Shown here: piece by piece, positions 38,958 to 48,326 of the stretch | How positions within the stretch are numbered: the first letter of the stretch is position 1 | Layout of the letters: each line of letters begins with the position of its first letter | From: Lachnospiraceae bacterium | Lineage (GTDB): Bacteria; Bacillota; Clostridia; Lachnospirales; Lachnospiraceae | Assembly (NCBI GenBank): GCA_017399685.1 | Contig: JAFQBM010000028.1 | Location: forward strand, 228,122 to 292,121 | DNA length: 64,000 nt | Direction of reading: 5' to 3' | The notes under the pieces: generated by a model | The model's database searches: none | What the model was told of the DNA's origin: nothing | What the model saw: only the letters and a program-made list of their open reading frames with translations | Made by a program: the position numbers and the translations under genes

Positions 38958-39355
38958 ACATTTCACTTATTATTTTAAGTAAAAAACCAGAAAAATACTA
39001 CATCCAAGCCATAGAAGAATATATGAAAAGGCTTTCCAGATATGCGAATGCAGGATATACCTTTATCAAAAAAGAAGCGGAGTTTGAAAAATGCTTAAAA
39101 AAACAATCTTACGTTTTTGCTGTAAAAACCGGCACTTCCACCACTTCTTCTACTGATTTTGCCGATACCATTCAAGAACTTTCCCTTCATGGTACCAGTG
39201 ATATTTCTTTTGTAATTGGATTGGAACCGGAACATTATAATGATACACTTTTTTTATCCTGTCAGGAACTTTCCCCTTCTCTTACCGGGGTTGCTCTTTC
39301 TGAACAGATTTACCGGGCTTACCGCATATTAAACAATGAACCGTATCATAAATAA
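38954..39355 (+). CDS. RlmH-family SPOUT methyltransferase paralogue, divergent
   Basis: A 133-residue RlmH-like protein. RlmH methylates pseudouridine 1915 of 23S rRNA. This one keeps the N-terminal NISLIILSK and YMKRLSRYA region and the C-terminal EQIYRAYRILNNEPYHK tail. It has lost the glycine-rich SAM loop (FVIGLEPEHYN in place of FVIGGSxGL) and the SLSxMTxPHQLxR segment (here ELSPSLTGVAL). Canonical RlmH is about 159 residues. The second homologue at 41840 shows the opposite pattern. Start: ATG at 38954 or TTG at 38939, neither with a good SD. Confidence 0.75.
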   Translation: MNISLIILSKKPEKYYIQAIEEYMKRLSRYANAGYTFIKKEAEFEKCLKKQSYVFAVKTGTSTTSSTDFADTIQELSLHGTSDISFVIGLEPEHYNDTLFLSCQELSPSLTGVALSEQIYRAYRILNNEPYHK

Positions 39356-39453
39356 GAATTTTTCGCATTATTTCGTAATGTTAATTTGCATTGCTTGTAG
39401 CAACGCAGAGTACATGATACAGTTTGGATAACTTAAGACTAGGAGGGACAAGT

Positions 39454-39873
39454 ATGTTCAGTGAAAATTTAAAAATACTTAGAAAAGAAAAGGGCTTCTC
39501 TCAAGAACAGCTAGCAACCCGATTAAATGTTGTAAGACAAACTATATCAAAATGGGAAAAGGGTATTTCTGTACCAGATGCAGAATTGTTAATACAATTA
39601 GCTGAGGTATTAGATGTTACGGTCAGTGATTTGTTGGGCAAGAAAATAGAGATTGCAGAAGGTCAAAATGAAAAGGACATTCTTGCATCAGAACTTGCAA
39701 AACTTAATGAACTTTTAGTTGCATATGGTAATAAACTATCTAATATGAAAAGAAAAATAGGAATTGCTATAGGTATCGTTCTACTAATTCTGCTTATTGG
39801 TGCAATATATGACTCTTGGTCAGATATGTGGTATGAATTTGGACAAAATCTATATCATTTATTTAACGAATAA
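39454..39873 (+). CDS. XRE-family regulator with C-terminal membrane helix
   Basis: A 139-residue protein. An N-terminal HTH (residues 1-60: ENLKILRKEKGFSQEQLA, then VVRQTISKWEKGISVPD) is followed by a short helical linker and one membrane helix (about 97-117, IGIAIGIVLLILLIGAIY). Membrane-tethered Cro/CI-type regulators are common in Firmicutes; the target is unknown. AGGAGG seven nt before ATG 39454 fixes the start. Confidence 0.88.
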   Translation: MFSENLKILRKEKGFSQEQLATRLNVVRQTISKWEKGISVPDAELLIQLAEVLDVTVSDLLGKKIEIAEGQNEKDILASELAKLNELLVAYGNKLSNMKRKIGIAIGIVLLILLIGAIYDSWSDMWYEFGQNLYHLFNE

Positions 39874-39915
39874 TAGCACAACTTATAGAATTTTCTAAAG
39901 GAAGGGGATTTGAAA

Positions 39916-40125
39916 ATGCCTACATCCAATAGTAATTCTAACACTCCAAATGTCGCACTTCGAAATATTATACGAATTATAGAGACACGTAGTAACAAAA
40001 TTGTTAATAAATGGTATTTTTTTACAGAGAAATTGAATATTATTGTTAAACTTATAAAAGAAGTGGGGTTATTCTTAAACTCCACTTCTTTTTTCATTAC
40101 TTATTACTCTTTCTATTTTTCATAA
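39916..40125 (+). CDS. Small hypothetical protein
   Basis: A 69-residue frame starting MPTSNSNSNTPNVAL with GGAAGGGG eight nt before the ATG, 42 nt after the XRE gene. The N-terminal half is polar; the C-terminal third is encoded across the terminator hairpin at 40056-40092, which argues against the full frame being a functional product. No family recognised. Confidence 0.35.
   Translation: MPTSNSNSNTPNVALRNIIRIIETRSNKIVNKWYFFTEKLNIIVKLIKEVGLFLNSTSFFITYYSFYFS
40056..40092. terminator. Bidirectional terminator
   Basis: AAAAGAAGTGG (40056-40066) pairs with CCACTTCTTTT (40082-40092), with A- and U-runs on both sides, between convergent small genes. Similar AAGAAGTG stems recur at 40867 and 41791. 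Confidence 0.75.
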
Positions 40126-40405
40126 ATATCACAAGACCAGAAACAACTGCTACTATGAAAATAATACAAACTACCACTATCATTACATTTCCTTGATTTT
40201 CTGTTTCTTCTTTTTTACTTTCTTCACCCAATTCTTCTTGAATTTCTTTCTGAATTTCTTCTATTTCTTCCATTCCTTCTTTTTCATTTTCTGTTAATTT
40301 TTCAGCTTCGGACTCAGTAGGTGTTCCTGCGTTTGAGTCATCATAATAGTTAAAAAAATTATAGATATAACCGTGCATTGACAATAATTTCTTTAAAATC
40401 TTCAT
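40097..40405 (-). CDS. Small acidic protein with C-terminal membrane anchor
   Basis: A 102-residue protein of unknown function. A basic, aromatic N-terminus (MKILKKLLSMHGYIYNFFNYY) is followed by a strongly acidic helix (about residues 33-70, repeated E/K/I pattern that could form a coiled coil), then a single membrane helix (VMIVVVCIIFIVAVVSGLVIF) and the positive tail KNRKSNK, the layout of a sortase-less C-terminal anchor. AAGGGAG seven nt before the ATG supports expression. It stands divergent from the XRE gene at 40625. Confidence 0.6.
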   Translation of the reverse strand: MKILKKLLSMHGYIYNFFNYYDDSNAGTPTESEAEKLTENEKEGMEEIEEIQKEIQEELGEESKKEETENQGNVMIVVVCIIFIVAVVSGLVIFMKNRKSNK

Positions 40406-40624
40406 AAATCTTCTCCCTTTTTTTGATTATTCTTCTAGAATCCTTTCCAAATCAACAGACTACGTAATCCTTTATCTTTACATCTGTAATTCAGAAAAAT
40501 ATCTTCACAGACACTATATTTACATGAGTATATATCTGCACATGTAATATTTCTATATTTTTCTACACATTTCAAGTTACTCTTCAATCGAATAATATAT
40601 AAATAGATTGGAGGCATTTATCAT

Positions 40625-40855
40625 ATGAAAGATATCGAATTCGGAAGCATACGTTTAAAACTTAGCGAATTAATGGAGAAACAAAATATAAGTATAAACA
40701 AACTGGCTTTTCGTTCTGAAATGCAACGGACACAATTAAAAGCCTATAAAGATAATAACATCCAACGCGTTGACCTTGCTGTGCTTGCTCGCTTGTGCTA
40801 TGCACTTGATTGTGACATAAGCGACCTCATCGAATACATCCCCCCAAAAGAATAA
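40625..40855 (+). CDS. Small XRE-family HTH regulator
   Basis: A 76-residue Cro/CI-type DNA-binding protein consisting of the HTH only (LSELMEKQNISINKLAFRSE, then RTQLKAYKDNNIQRVDLAVL, and CDISDLIEY at the end). GGAGG lies ten nt before the ATG and a terminator follows. In this island it could control its divergent neighbour at 40097 or the hicAB genes, but no shared operator was found. Confidence 0.88.
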   Translation: MKDIEFGSIRLKLSELMEKQNISINKLAFRSEMQRTQLKAYKDNNIQRVDLAVLARLCYALDCDISDLIEYIPPKE

Positions 40856-40866
40856 ATACCAATAAA

Positions 40867-40905
40867 AATAAGTGAGAGTTTATTATTAGATTCTCACTTA
40901 TTTTG
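40867..40905 (+). terminator. Terminator of the small HTH gene
   Basis: ATAAGTGAGA pairs with TCTCACTTAT, with a loop of about 14 nt and a U-rich tail (TTTTG). Confidence 0.8.
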
Positions 40906-40970
40906 TTGATAATGAAATATACCAAATTTTATAAGTTTCATACACTAAAGTATATTGTTTTCTTTTTTTA

Positions 40971-41006
40971 ATACGTATTGACTCTATACGTATAGTATAT
41001 TAAAAT
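40971..41006 (+). promoter_or_regulatory. hicAB promoter with tandem ATACGTAT palindromes
   Basis: TTGACT (40978-40983), 17 nt, TAAAAT (41001-41006). The palindrome ATACGTAT occurs at 40971-40978 and again at 40986-40993, 15 bp apart, one touching the -35 and one in the spacer. This is a good candidate operator for the DNA-binding antitoxin HicB. Confidence 0.7.
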
Positions 41007-41029
41007 ATACATGCAAGGAGGAAATACAA

Positions 41030-41218
41030 ATGCCAATAAAACCAATCGAAATGGAAAAGGAAATCCTTGCTGATGGGTGGATGTTAAAAAGTCAGACCGA
41101 GAGTCACAAACATTACATACACCCAACAAAACCTGGTAAGGTCACAATACCGTTTCATACAAAAGACCTGCCAAAAGGCACTGAAAATTCCATCCGGAAA
41201 CAGGCGGGGCTTAAATAA
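41030..41218 (+). CDS. hicA: HicA-type mRNA interferase toxin
   Basis: A 62-residue HicA with a dsRNA-binding-like fold. N-terminal KEILADGWML, then SHKHYIHP with the catalytic His (H26/H28), VTIPFH and C-terminal SIRKQAGL, all typical. HicA cleaves mRNA and tmRNA when free of HicB. AAGGAGG lies before the ATG. It is followed by hicB after 39 nt, and an SD-rich AACAGGAGG precedes hicB. Confidence 0.92.
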   Translation: MPIKPIEMEKEILADGWMLKSQTESHKHYIHPTKPGKVTIPFHTKDLPKGTENSIRKQAGLK

Positions 41219-41257
41219 GCCCCAACCTGTATTCTCTTTAACAGGAGGTAGATTTTT

Positions 41258-41686
41258 ATGTTATCGGTATACCCAGCTTGCTTTTATAAAGAAGAAAATG
41301 GATATTCTGTTATTTTTCCTGATTTAAACTATCTTGCTACTTGTGGAACTACATTAGAAGAAGCAATGAATATGGCTGTTGATTGTTTAGCCGGATTTCT
41401 TTATTCCAGTCAAAAAGATAATGATGTTATTCCATCCCCATCAGCACTGAAAGACATCAACTTGACAACAGTTGCAAAAGAATTAGACTTCGATTCTTTT
41501 AATGAAGACTCATTTGTTAATATGGTTACCGTTGATGTTGCTGCATATGCCAAAGAACATTTTGAGAAGTCTGTTAAGAAAACTCTTACCATTCCCGCTT
41601 GGCTTAACAAAGCCGCTTTAGAGCAAAATATAAACTTCTCCCAAGTTCTTCAGGAAGCACTCATTTCAAAAATACAGGCAAAATAA
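41258..41686 (+). CDS. hicB: HicB-type antitoxin
   Basis: A 142-residue antitoxin. The N-terminal partial RNase-H fold (YPACFYKEENGYSVIFPDLNYLATCGTT, split across residues 5-32, then LEEAMNMAVDCLAGFL) sequesters HicA, and the C-terminal ribbon-helix-helix (KTLTIPAWLNKAALEQNINFS) should bind the hicAB operator. Toxin-first order is usual for this family. Confidence 0.92.
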   Translation: MLSVYPACFYKEENGYSVIFPDLNYLATCGTTLEEAMNMAVDCLAGFLYSSQKDNDVIPSPSALKDINLTTVAKELDFDSFNEDSFVNMVTVDVAAYAKEHFEKSVKKTLTIPAWLNKAALEQNINFSQVLQEALISKIQAK

Positions 41687-41790
41687 TTTATGAATTATCA
41701 TATCTCAAATAAAAAAATAACATCATTCTATAACCACCAAAATATATAACTCTTCATTCACACATATGAAGAAAAACTTTTCACATCAAT

Positions 41791-41829
41791 AAAAGAAGTG
41801 AGATTCTCTAACTAAAATCTCACTTCTTT
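41791..41829. terminator. Bidirectional terminator
   Basis: A perfect 14-bp stem, AAAGAAGTGAGATT (41792-41805) with AATCTCACTTCTTT (41816-41829), lies between convergent hicB and rlmH. Confidence 0.85.
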
Positions 41830-41839
41830 CTCTTACTCA

Positions 41840-42292
41840 TCAAACACCAATCTGTCCAATCACCTCTGTCAGCATTACCCTCATCAACTGATGGGGAAAG
41901 GTCATTTTTGAAAAACTAAATTTAAGTTCTGCCCTCTTTATCAGTTTATCCCAAAGCCCAAGGGAGCCACCGATTAAAAACACCATTCTTCCGGAACTTT
42001 GTTCCTGCATTCTGGTAAGTGTCTTTTTCAACTCTTCTTTCGAAATCTGTTTTCCTTCGATGCAAAGAGCAATGATATGATCATCCGGCTTTAAATATTT
42101 TTCAATCTTCTCCCCTTCTGTCTGAATGATTTTTTCTTCCTCTTTCTGACTGGCTCCCTCCGGAGTTTTTTCATCTGCTACTTCAAAGACTTGAAAATGA
42201 TGTTTTTGATTGATTTCATCGCTCATTTTTTTCATGGCGTTTCTGTAAAATTCCTCTTTTATTTTTCCTACACAGATAATTGCAATATTCAT
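41840..42292 (-). CDS. rlmH: RlmH with missing C-terminal tail
   Basis: A 150-residue 23S rRNA (pseudouridine-1915 N3) methyltransferase homologue. N-terminal MNIAIICVGKIKE, the DDHIIALCIEGKQ strand, the SAM loop FLIGGSLGLWD and FSFSKMTFPHQLMRVML are all canonical. The family then continues with EQIYRAxxIxxxEPYHK; here the frame ends TEVIGQIGV and stops, so the tail that helps form the active site is absent. No simple frameshift restores it. AAGGAG seven nt before ATG 42292 sets the start. Possibly inactive, or complemented by the paralogue at 38954. Confidence 0.85.
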   Translation of the reverse strand: MNIAIICVGKIKEEFYRNAMKKMSDEINQKHHFQVFEVADEKTPEGASQKEEEKIIQTEGEKIEKYLKPDDHIIALCIEGKQISKEELKKTLTRMQEQSSGRMVFLIGGSLGLWDKLIKRAELKFSFSKMTFPHQLMRVMLTEVIGQIGV

Positions 42293-42383
42293 ATGTGACT
42301 CCTTCTTAATACATTCTTTTTTGTATTCAAAAAGGACTGCCTCGCGGCAATCCTTTCCTTTTATTTTCTCAGACACTTCTAAC

Positions 42384-43067
42384 TTAAGAATCTCTCCGAT
42401 TCAACACAGACAAAATTCTTAATACCTGCATCAATGAATACAACACACCAGCTACATAAGTAAATGCAGCGGCTTTTAATACTTTCTTAGAACCTTTCAT
42501 TTCATGTTCCTGTAACACATTAGAGGAATTTAAAATCTTCAAAGCTCTTTTTGAAGCATCAAATTCTACCGGTAAAGTTACCACCTGGAATAAGAAGGTA
42601 ACAAAGAAGACTAAAAATGCAATTTTTAATACAGTTTCATAATTGTCAATAAACAAAGACAATGCAAATAATCCATAAGACACTTTGTTGGCAAAGTTCA
42701 CCACCGGAACCATTTTAGAACGAAGTACTACCGGAACATATTCTGTGGCATGCTGAATGGCATGACCACATTCATGAGCTGCAACGCTTACTGCTGCAAT
42801 GGACGTTCCATGATAATTTTCTGTAGATAATCTTACTACTTTATGTCTTGGATCATAATGGTCTGAAAGTTCCCCTGAAGTTTCTTCCACTCTTACATCG
42901 TTAATTCCAAACTGTCTTAAAATACTGGCTGCAACCTGTGCCCCTGAAAAATGACTGCTGTTTTGTATTTTCATGTATTTCTTGTAAGTTGACTTCAAAG
43001 ACGTACTTGCAAAAATACTTATGAAAAAACAAAGTATCATCATCAAGGTAAAAAATTCATAACCCAT
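42384..43067 (-). CDS. YugP-like zinc metallopeptidase
   Basis: A 227-residue membrane protein of the YugP neutral zinc metallopeptidase family. An N-terminal membrane helix and STLKSTYKKYMKI precede the zinc motif AAHECGHAIQHA (about residue 110), followed by two or three membrane helices; FDASKRAL is a further family landmark. Function is unknown, probably membrane protein turnover. AGGAGG seven nt before ATG 43067 sets the start. Confidence 0.88.
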   Translation of the reverse strand: MGYEFFTLMMILCFFISIFASTSLKSTYKKYMKIQNSSHFSGAQVAASILRQFGINDVRVEETSGELSDHYDPRHKVVRLSTENYHGTSIAAVSVAAHECGHAIQHATEYVPVVLRSKMVPVVNFANKVSYGLFALSLFIDNYETVLKIAFLVFFVTFLFQVVTLPVEFDASKRALKILNSSNVLQEHEMKGSKKVLKAAAFTYVAGVLYSLMQVLRILSVLNRRDS

Positions 43068-43099
43068 ATTCATACCTCCTACAATACTCCACGTCTTAA

Positions 43100-44308
43100 C
43101 TATAACATTCCTTCCAAAGTTGTTCTGATTGCCTTAATAAACCCTTCAGAATTTACCACTGTTACATTTTCTAAAGAAGTAATTAATGCTAAATCCTTTG
43201 TCATAGTACCATCTTCAATGGTCTTAATGGTTGCTGCTTCTAACTTATCCGCAAATTCCATTAATTCCTTATTTCCATCTAATTCTCCACGTTTTCTTAA
43301 TGCACCTGTCCATGCAAAAATAGTCGCTACAGAGTTGGTAGAAGTTTCTTCGCCTTTTAAGTGCTTATAGTAATGTCTTTGTACTGTACCATGAGCTGCT
43401 TCATATTCATAGTAACCATCTGGAGATACTAAAACAGAAGTCATCATTGCAAGAGAACCAAACGCTGAAGAAACCATATCACTCATAACATCGCCATCAT
43501 AGTTCTTACAAGCCCAGATATATCCACCTTCTGACTTCATAACACGAGCAACCGCATCATCAATCAAAGTATAGAAATATTCAATTCCTGCTGCCTTGAA
43601 CTTTTCATCATACTCTTTATCATAAATCTCTTGGAAAATATCTTTAAACGTATGGTCATATTTCTTAGAAATCGTATCCTTGGTAGCAAACCAAAGATCC
43701 TGCTTTGTATCCAATGCGTAATTAAAACAACTTCTTGCAAAGCTTTCAATAGAACCATTGATATTATGCATTCCCTGTACAATGCCCGCTTCTTTAAAGG
43801 TATGAATGGTTTCCTTCACTACGGTTCCATCTTCTCCGGTAAATACGATTTCTGCAGTTCCAGGACCTGGAACCTTCATTTCAGTTCCCTTATAAACATC
43901 ACCATATGCATGTCTTGCAATGGTAATTGGTTTCTTCCAGTTCTTTACACAAGGTTCAATTCCTTTTACAACGATTGGTGCTCTAAATACAGTACCATCT
44001 AAAATCGCACGAATGGTTCCATTTGGACTCTTCCACATTTCTTTTAAGTCATACTCATCCATTCTCGCTGCATTTGGAGTAATGGTAGCACATTTTACAG
44101 CTACTCCATATTTCTTTGTTGCAAGTGCAGAATCCACTGTTACCTGGTCGTTTGTTTCATTTCTATGCTCTAATCCTAAATCATAGTACTCTGTATTTAA
44201 CTCAATAAATGGTAATAATAAATCATCTTTGATGAATTTCCATAAAATTCTGGTCATTTCATCTCCGTCCATTTCAACCAATGGTGTGGTCATTTTAATT
44301 TTTTCCAT
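43100..44308 (-). CDS. icd: NADP-dependent isocitrate dehydrogenase
   Basis: A 402-residue isocitrate dehydrogenase of the type II, eukaryote-like dimeric group ([67 protein letters not shown]), converting isocitrate to 2-oxoglutarate with reduction of NADP. It follows aconitase by 43 nt on the same strand, so the two provide 2-oxoglutarate for glutamate synthesis in an otherwise fermentative cell. Citrate synthase is not in the window. Confidence 0.95.
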   Translation of the reverse strand: MEKIKMTTPLVEMDGDEMTRILWKFIKDDLLLPFIELNTEYYDLGLEHRNETNDQVTVDSALATKKYGVAVKCATITPNAARMDEYDLKEMWKSPNGTIRAILDGTVFRAPIVVKGIEPCVKNWKKPITIARHAYGDVYKGTEMKVPGPGTAEIVFTGEDGTVVKETIHTFKEAGIVQGMHNINGSIESFARSCFNYALDTKQDLWFATKDTISKKYDHTFKDIFQEIYDKEYDEKFKAAGIEYFYTLIDDAVARVMKSEGGYIWACKNYDGDVMSDMVSSAFGSLAMMTSVLVSPDGYYEYEAAHGTVQRHYYKHLKGEETSTNSVATIFAWTGALRKRGELDGNKELMEFADKLEAATIKTIEDGTMTKDLALITSLENVTVVNSEGFIKAIRTTLEGML

Positions 44309-44351
44309 GAATACTGTCCTCTCTTTCTTAGTAATCTTTCCAGCTATATTT

Positions 44352-46631
44352 TTAGTTATTTCTGTTATAGTTAATCAGACAACCCTTTAAGATAATTTCT
44401 CTTTCGTCATCTGTTAATTCTCCAACCTTTAAGGTTAATTCCTTCATGCCTTTGTTTACTACATATGCCTTAATTTCTTCTGTCTTGTTTGTAATGGCAT
44501 CCTTAATATTTGGAACAAAAATATAATCATCCACATCGAAATCATAATCTTCTTCCATAATAAATGGTAGCATACCCCAGTTAATCAGGTTAGAACGATA
44601 TCTCTTCGTAGCATATTCTTTTGCAATGTTTGCCCAACCGCCTAATACTTTCTGGCAGGAAGCAGCCTGTTCACGAGCAGAACCATCACCTGGTTTTACT
44701 GCAAAAATAGTAGAACCAATTCCTGTATTTTCTGAACTTACCTCTGGATAAGATGCTTTAATGGTATCGAATACTTCTTTTAAGTATGGTTTTGCTTCTA
44801 CCGGACATTTTCCTTCTTCTCTTGCCTTTTCTGCTAACTGTATGTCCTTGGCACGACCTACATATGCAGGATCTTTTCTGGACAATGTAAATTCAGCAAG
44901 TCCTAATGGATTGGAACGGTAAGAAGAAGTTTCACCAGATGGAATCAATTCATCTGTAGTAGTAACAGGGTCATGAATTACAGATGCCATCTTTAACACT
45001 AAGTTATCTGTTAAAGCAACCATAGTAGGCCAGTCTACGATATTTGGACCAAACTTGATTTCAACACTAGGGTCTGCCTTTCCTACTCCATTAAATACTC
45101 TGTTTTCATAAATGGTCTTATCGAAGAAATACTTTGGCTTTGTGAAATCAACGTCTACATCTGTAGCTGCAGTTAAGTAACCCTTATTGGCTGCAGTAGC
45201 TGCGATAGAACGTGCATCCATCAATGCAACCGAAGCAATCTGTCCATTGGTAACCTTGGAACCTTCTCTGTTAGGGAAGTTTCTGGTAGAGTGACGGATA
45301 CTCAATCCATTATTGGCAGGAACATCACCTGCACCAAAACATGGTCCGCAGAAAGCAGTTCTTACAGTAGCACCAGTAGCCATTAAGTCTGCAACTCTTC
45401 CGTTCTTTACCAGTTCCATAAATACCGGCTGGGATGCAGGATAAACACTTAATGAGAATTCATCTGCACCAATAGAATGTCCTCTTAAAATATCTGCTGC
45501 ATCACAAATATTTTCAAATCCACCACCGGCGCATCCTGCGATGACACCTTGTTCTACATATAATTTACCATTCTTAATTTTATCTCTTAAAGTGAATTTT
45601 ACCTTATTATTATCAAGAGAAACCAATGCTTTCTTTTCTACATCTGCTAAAATATCTTCCAAGTTTGCATTTAATTCTTCGATGGTATATACATTACTTG
45701 GATGGAATGGCATTGCAATCATTGGCTTAATCTTTGATAAATCCACATAAATCATACCATCATAGTAAGCCACTTCCCCTGGATTTAATTCCTTATATTC
45801 TTCCACTCTTCCATGAATATCATAGAATTCCTTGATTTTATCGTCGGTTCTCCAAATAGAAGATAAACAGGTAGTTTCTGTGGTCATAACATCAACACCG
45901 ATTCTGAAATCAGCACTTAAGTTAGAAACTCCATCACCAACAAATTCCATTACTTTATTATTAACATATCCATTTTTAAATACGGCTCCAATAATTGCCA
46001 ATGCAACGTCCTGAGGACCTACGCCTTTTTGTACGTTTCCGGTTAAGTAAACACCCACAACACCTGGCATATTAATATCATAAGTCTTTGAAAGAAGCTG
46101 TTTTACAATTTCCGGTCCACCTTCACCTACAGCCATGGTTCCTAACGCACCATAACGGGTATGTGAGTCAGAACCTAATACCATCTTACCGCCACCAGCT
46201 AACATTTCTCTTGCAAACTGATGAATAACAGCTTGATGAGGTGGTACATAAATTCCACCATATTTCTTTGCACAAGAAAGACCAAACATGTGGTCATCTT
46301 CATTTATGGTTCCACCAACCGCACATAAACTGTTATGACAATTTGTAAGAACATAAGGTACCGGGAACTTTTCCAAGCCTGACGCTCTGGCAGTCTGTAT
46401 AATTCCAACAAAGGTAATATCATGGGAAGTCAAACGGTCAAACTTAATCATCAGCTTGTCCATATTATCTGATGTATTATGTTCTTCTAAAATTCCATAT
46501 GCAATGGTATTTTTTGCTGCTTCCTGCTGGGATACTGCTTTGTCTCCTAATTTACTTTCTAATTCGGCTCTATCTTCAATGATTTCTTTTCCGTTTACAA
46601 GATAGACACCGCCATCATATAATTGAACCAT
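44352..46631 (-). CDS. Aconitate hydratase family protein
   Basis: A 759-residue aconitase-superfamily hydratase with three cluster cysteines visible in [10 protein letters not shown] and [11 protein letters not shown], and the swivel-domain segment WGMLPF. Landmarks [22 protein letters not shown] and [16 protein letters not shown] match the long bacterial hydratase branch that includes YbhJ-like proteins. Adjacency to icd supports citrate-to-isocitrate conversion. GGAGG ten nt before ATG 46631 sets the start. Confidence 0.88.
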   Translation of the reverse strand: MVQLYDGGVYLVNGKEIIEDRAELESKLGDKAVSQQEAAKNTIAYGILEEHNTSDNMDKLMIKFDRLTSHDITFVGIIQTARASGLEKFPVPYVLTNCHNSLCAVGGTINEDDHMFGLSCAKKYGGIYVPPHQAVIHQFAREMLAGGGKMVLGSDSHTRYGALGTMAVGEGGPEIVKQLLSKTYDINMPGVVGVYLTGNVQKGVGPQDVALAIIGAVFKNGYVNNKVMEFVGDGVSNLSADFRIGVDVMTTETTCLSSIWRTDDKIKEFYDIHGRVEEYKELNPGEVAYYDGMIYVDLSKIKPMIAMPFHPSNVYTIEELNANLEDILADVEKKALVSLDNNKVKFTLRDKIKNGKLYVEQGVIAGCAGGGFENICDAADILRGHSIGADEFSLSVYPASQPVFMELVKNGRVADLMATGATVRTAFCGPCFGAGDVPANNGLSIRHSTRNFPNREGSKVTNGQIASVALMDARSIAATAANKGYLTAATDVDVDFTKPKYFFDKTIYENRVFNGVGKADPSVEIKFGPNIVDWPTMVALTDNLVLKMASVIHDPVTTTDELIPSGETSSYRSNPLGLAEFTLSRKDPAYVGRAKDIQLAEKAREEGKCPVEAKPYLKEVFDTIKASYPEVSSENTGIGSTIFAVKPGDGSAREQAASCQKVLGGWANIAKEYATKRYRSNLINWGMLPFIMEEDYDFDVDDYIFVPNIKDAITNKTEEIKAYVVNKGMKELTLKVGELTDDEREIILKGCLINYNRNN

Positions 46632-46756
46632 AATATAATAACCTCCAGCTAAATTTTTTATCAGTCCACATTGTAACATAAAAATAACAAAAAAAATAGT
46701 ACAAAATCAATTTTTCAATGGTTTTCTAAAAATTATAAAAAAAATCCGTAATTTTG

Positions 46757-46786
46757 TTGGCTTTATATAAAAAAATATGCTATACT
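46757..46786 (+). promoter_or_regulatory. Promoter of the GH1-like gene
   Basis: TTGGCT, 18-nt spacer, TATACT, about 50 nt before the ATG at 46836. Confidence 0.55.
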
Positions 46787-46835
46787 TTCCTTAGTATTAA
46801 TGTACGAAACTATTTGGTAATTGGAGGCAATAATT

Positions 46836-48149
46836 ATGAAATTTGATGAAGCTTTTGAATTTGGTGTATCCACCATTTCATATCAAATAGAAGGAAGTCC
46901 AGAAAGCAAAACCATTTGGGATGATTTTTGTGCATGGGATAATGCCACTGCGGATAATAAAGATGCAAAAGTTACCTGCGATCATTATCATCATGTAGAA
47001 GAAGATATTCGTTTACTGACTGAATTAGGAATTAATTCTTATCATTTTTCCGTTTCTTGGTCCCGTATTTTCCCAAAACGTGGAAAGTACAATGAAGAAG
47101 GAATGGAATGGTATAAAAACCTTTGTATCAAGTTGACGGAAGCAGGAATGAAACCTGTTATCACATTATTCCATTGGGATTTACCTGAATGGTGTCAGGA
47201 ACTGGGTGGCTTTTCTTCTAGATCTGTGCTGGAACATTTTTTACAATACTGTCATAAATGTTTTGAAAATTTATATGAATACGCAGAGCGTTTTGTTACC
47301 ATCGCTTCTCCTGCTAACTTCACATTATTAGGACATTTATTCGGCAGTCATGCTCCAGGAATTAAGAACGCAAATACCGCATTAGAAGTAATGCACCACC
47401 TTCTTCTTTCCCACGGTGCAGCAGTAAAGCTATATAAGAAACTAGGTAAAACCAAACCCATCGGTATTAATTTAGGAATCGTGCCTGCCTATGCAGCCAG
47501 CGAATCCTACCGTGATAATCTGGCAGCAGAATTTTATGACGGTTTTGTGAATCGTTTGTTTTTAGAGCCATTGTTTAATGGTCAGTATCCAAATGATATT
47601 TTAAACACGATGTCTTTGGTATCCTCTACAGACTTTTCCTTTATTGAACCGAATGACATGAATATGATTTATAATTCTTGTGATTTCGTTGAATTGTCCT
47701 ATGACAAACGTTGTAAAATCAAATATAACACCGAACACCCATTGCGTTTCCATAAAATTTTATCCAAAGAGGATAAATCCATTACAAAGTGGGCTACAGA
47801 CTTAGAGGGATTAATAGATGCCATCGAGATTTTACGAGATTACACTACTCTTCCACTTTATATTTCTGTAACATCACGTAATAAGGTGAAAGCTCCTTCT
47901 CCAAACAATATCAAGGATGCAAAGCGTGTAGAATACATAACCAGCCTTACAAATTGTGTTTCTTCTATATATAAAGAGAAAAAAATCCAAGGACTTAGTT
48001 ATCGTTCTTTCCTTGACTGCTTTGAATGGGAACATGGGTATACCAGCCAGTCCGGTTTGGTTCAGGTAGATTTTGATACTCAGGAACGAATTCCAAAAGA
48101 AAGTTATTACGCTTATCAGAAATTCTTAAAAACAAAGGAAACAAAATAG
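46836..48149 (+). CDS. GH1-fold protein lacking both catalytic glutamates (pseudo-glycosidase)
   Basis: A 437-residue protein aligning over its whole length with GH1 beta-glucosidases: ISYQIEG (Q17), SWSRIFPKRGKYNEEGMEWY, TLFHWDLPEW (H113-W114), GSHAPG, FEWEHGY (residues 396-402) and RIPKESYYAYQKFL. The acid/base motif T-x-N-E-P reads T-I-A-S-P (S158), and the nucleophile motif Y-I-T-E-N-G reads Y-I-S-V-T-S (V345). So neither catalytic Glu is present, while several sugar-contact residues are kept. Hydrolysis by the normal mechanism is not expected; a binding or regulatory role is inference. The frame is intact and has GGAGG eight nt before the ATG. Confidence 0.85.
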   Translation: MKFDEAFEFGVSTISYQIEGSPESKTIWDDFCAWDNATADNKDAKVTCDHYHHVEEDIRLLTELGINSYHFSVSWSRIFPKRGKYNEEGMEWYKNLCIKLTEAGMKPVITLFHWDLPEWCQELGGFSSRSVLEHFLQYCHKCFENLYEYAERFVTIASPANFTLLGHLFGSHAPGIKNANTALEVMHHLLLSHGAAVKLYKKLGKTKPIGINLGIVPAYAASESYRDNLAAEFYDGFVNRLFLEPLFNGQYPNDILNTMSLVSSTDFSFIEPNDMNMIYNSCDFVELSYDKRCKIKYNTEHPLRFHKILSKEDKSITKWATDLEGLIDAIEILRDYTTLPLYISVTSRNKVKAPSPNNIKDAKRVEYITSLTNCVSSIYKEKKIQGLSYRSFLDCFEWEHGYTSQSGLVQVDFDTQERIPKESYYAYQKFLKTKETK

Positions 48150-48326
48150 ACACTTACTTAAAAACAGATGCAGAAGCATCTGTTTTTTGTTACTTTTCAC
48201 AATCGCTCTCACGAAGTTATCAATTTTAAAAATCTTCAATTTATACAATGTGACAATTTTCATTTTTTTATCCTCTAAAAATAACGAATTTTTTGCTAAA
48301 ATATCTGATATTTTAGTTTGTTTTTT

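Noticed and set aside
39390..39415. CAACGCAGAGTACATG, identical to part of a cDNA template-switch oligo
   Set aside because: The match is short, the rest of the oligo does not match, and flanking sequence continues normally between genes. It is probably chance, though read-level checking for a chimera would settle it.
39855..40097. An 80-codon minus-strand ORF between the XRE gene and the anchored protein
   Set aside because: It has no SD, is antisense to a better-supported frame, and runs through the bidirectional terminator.
40435..40617. A 60-codon minus-strand ORF in the divergent spacer
   Set aside because: It has no convincing SD and occupies the region where both divergent promoters must lie.
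39340..41840. SCC-like element integrated at the rlmH 3' end
   Set aside because: There is no Ccr recombinase or integrase between the two rlmH homologues, and no direct repeat of the TATCATAAAT end was found at the far side.
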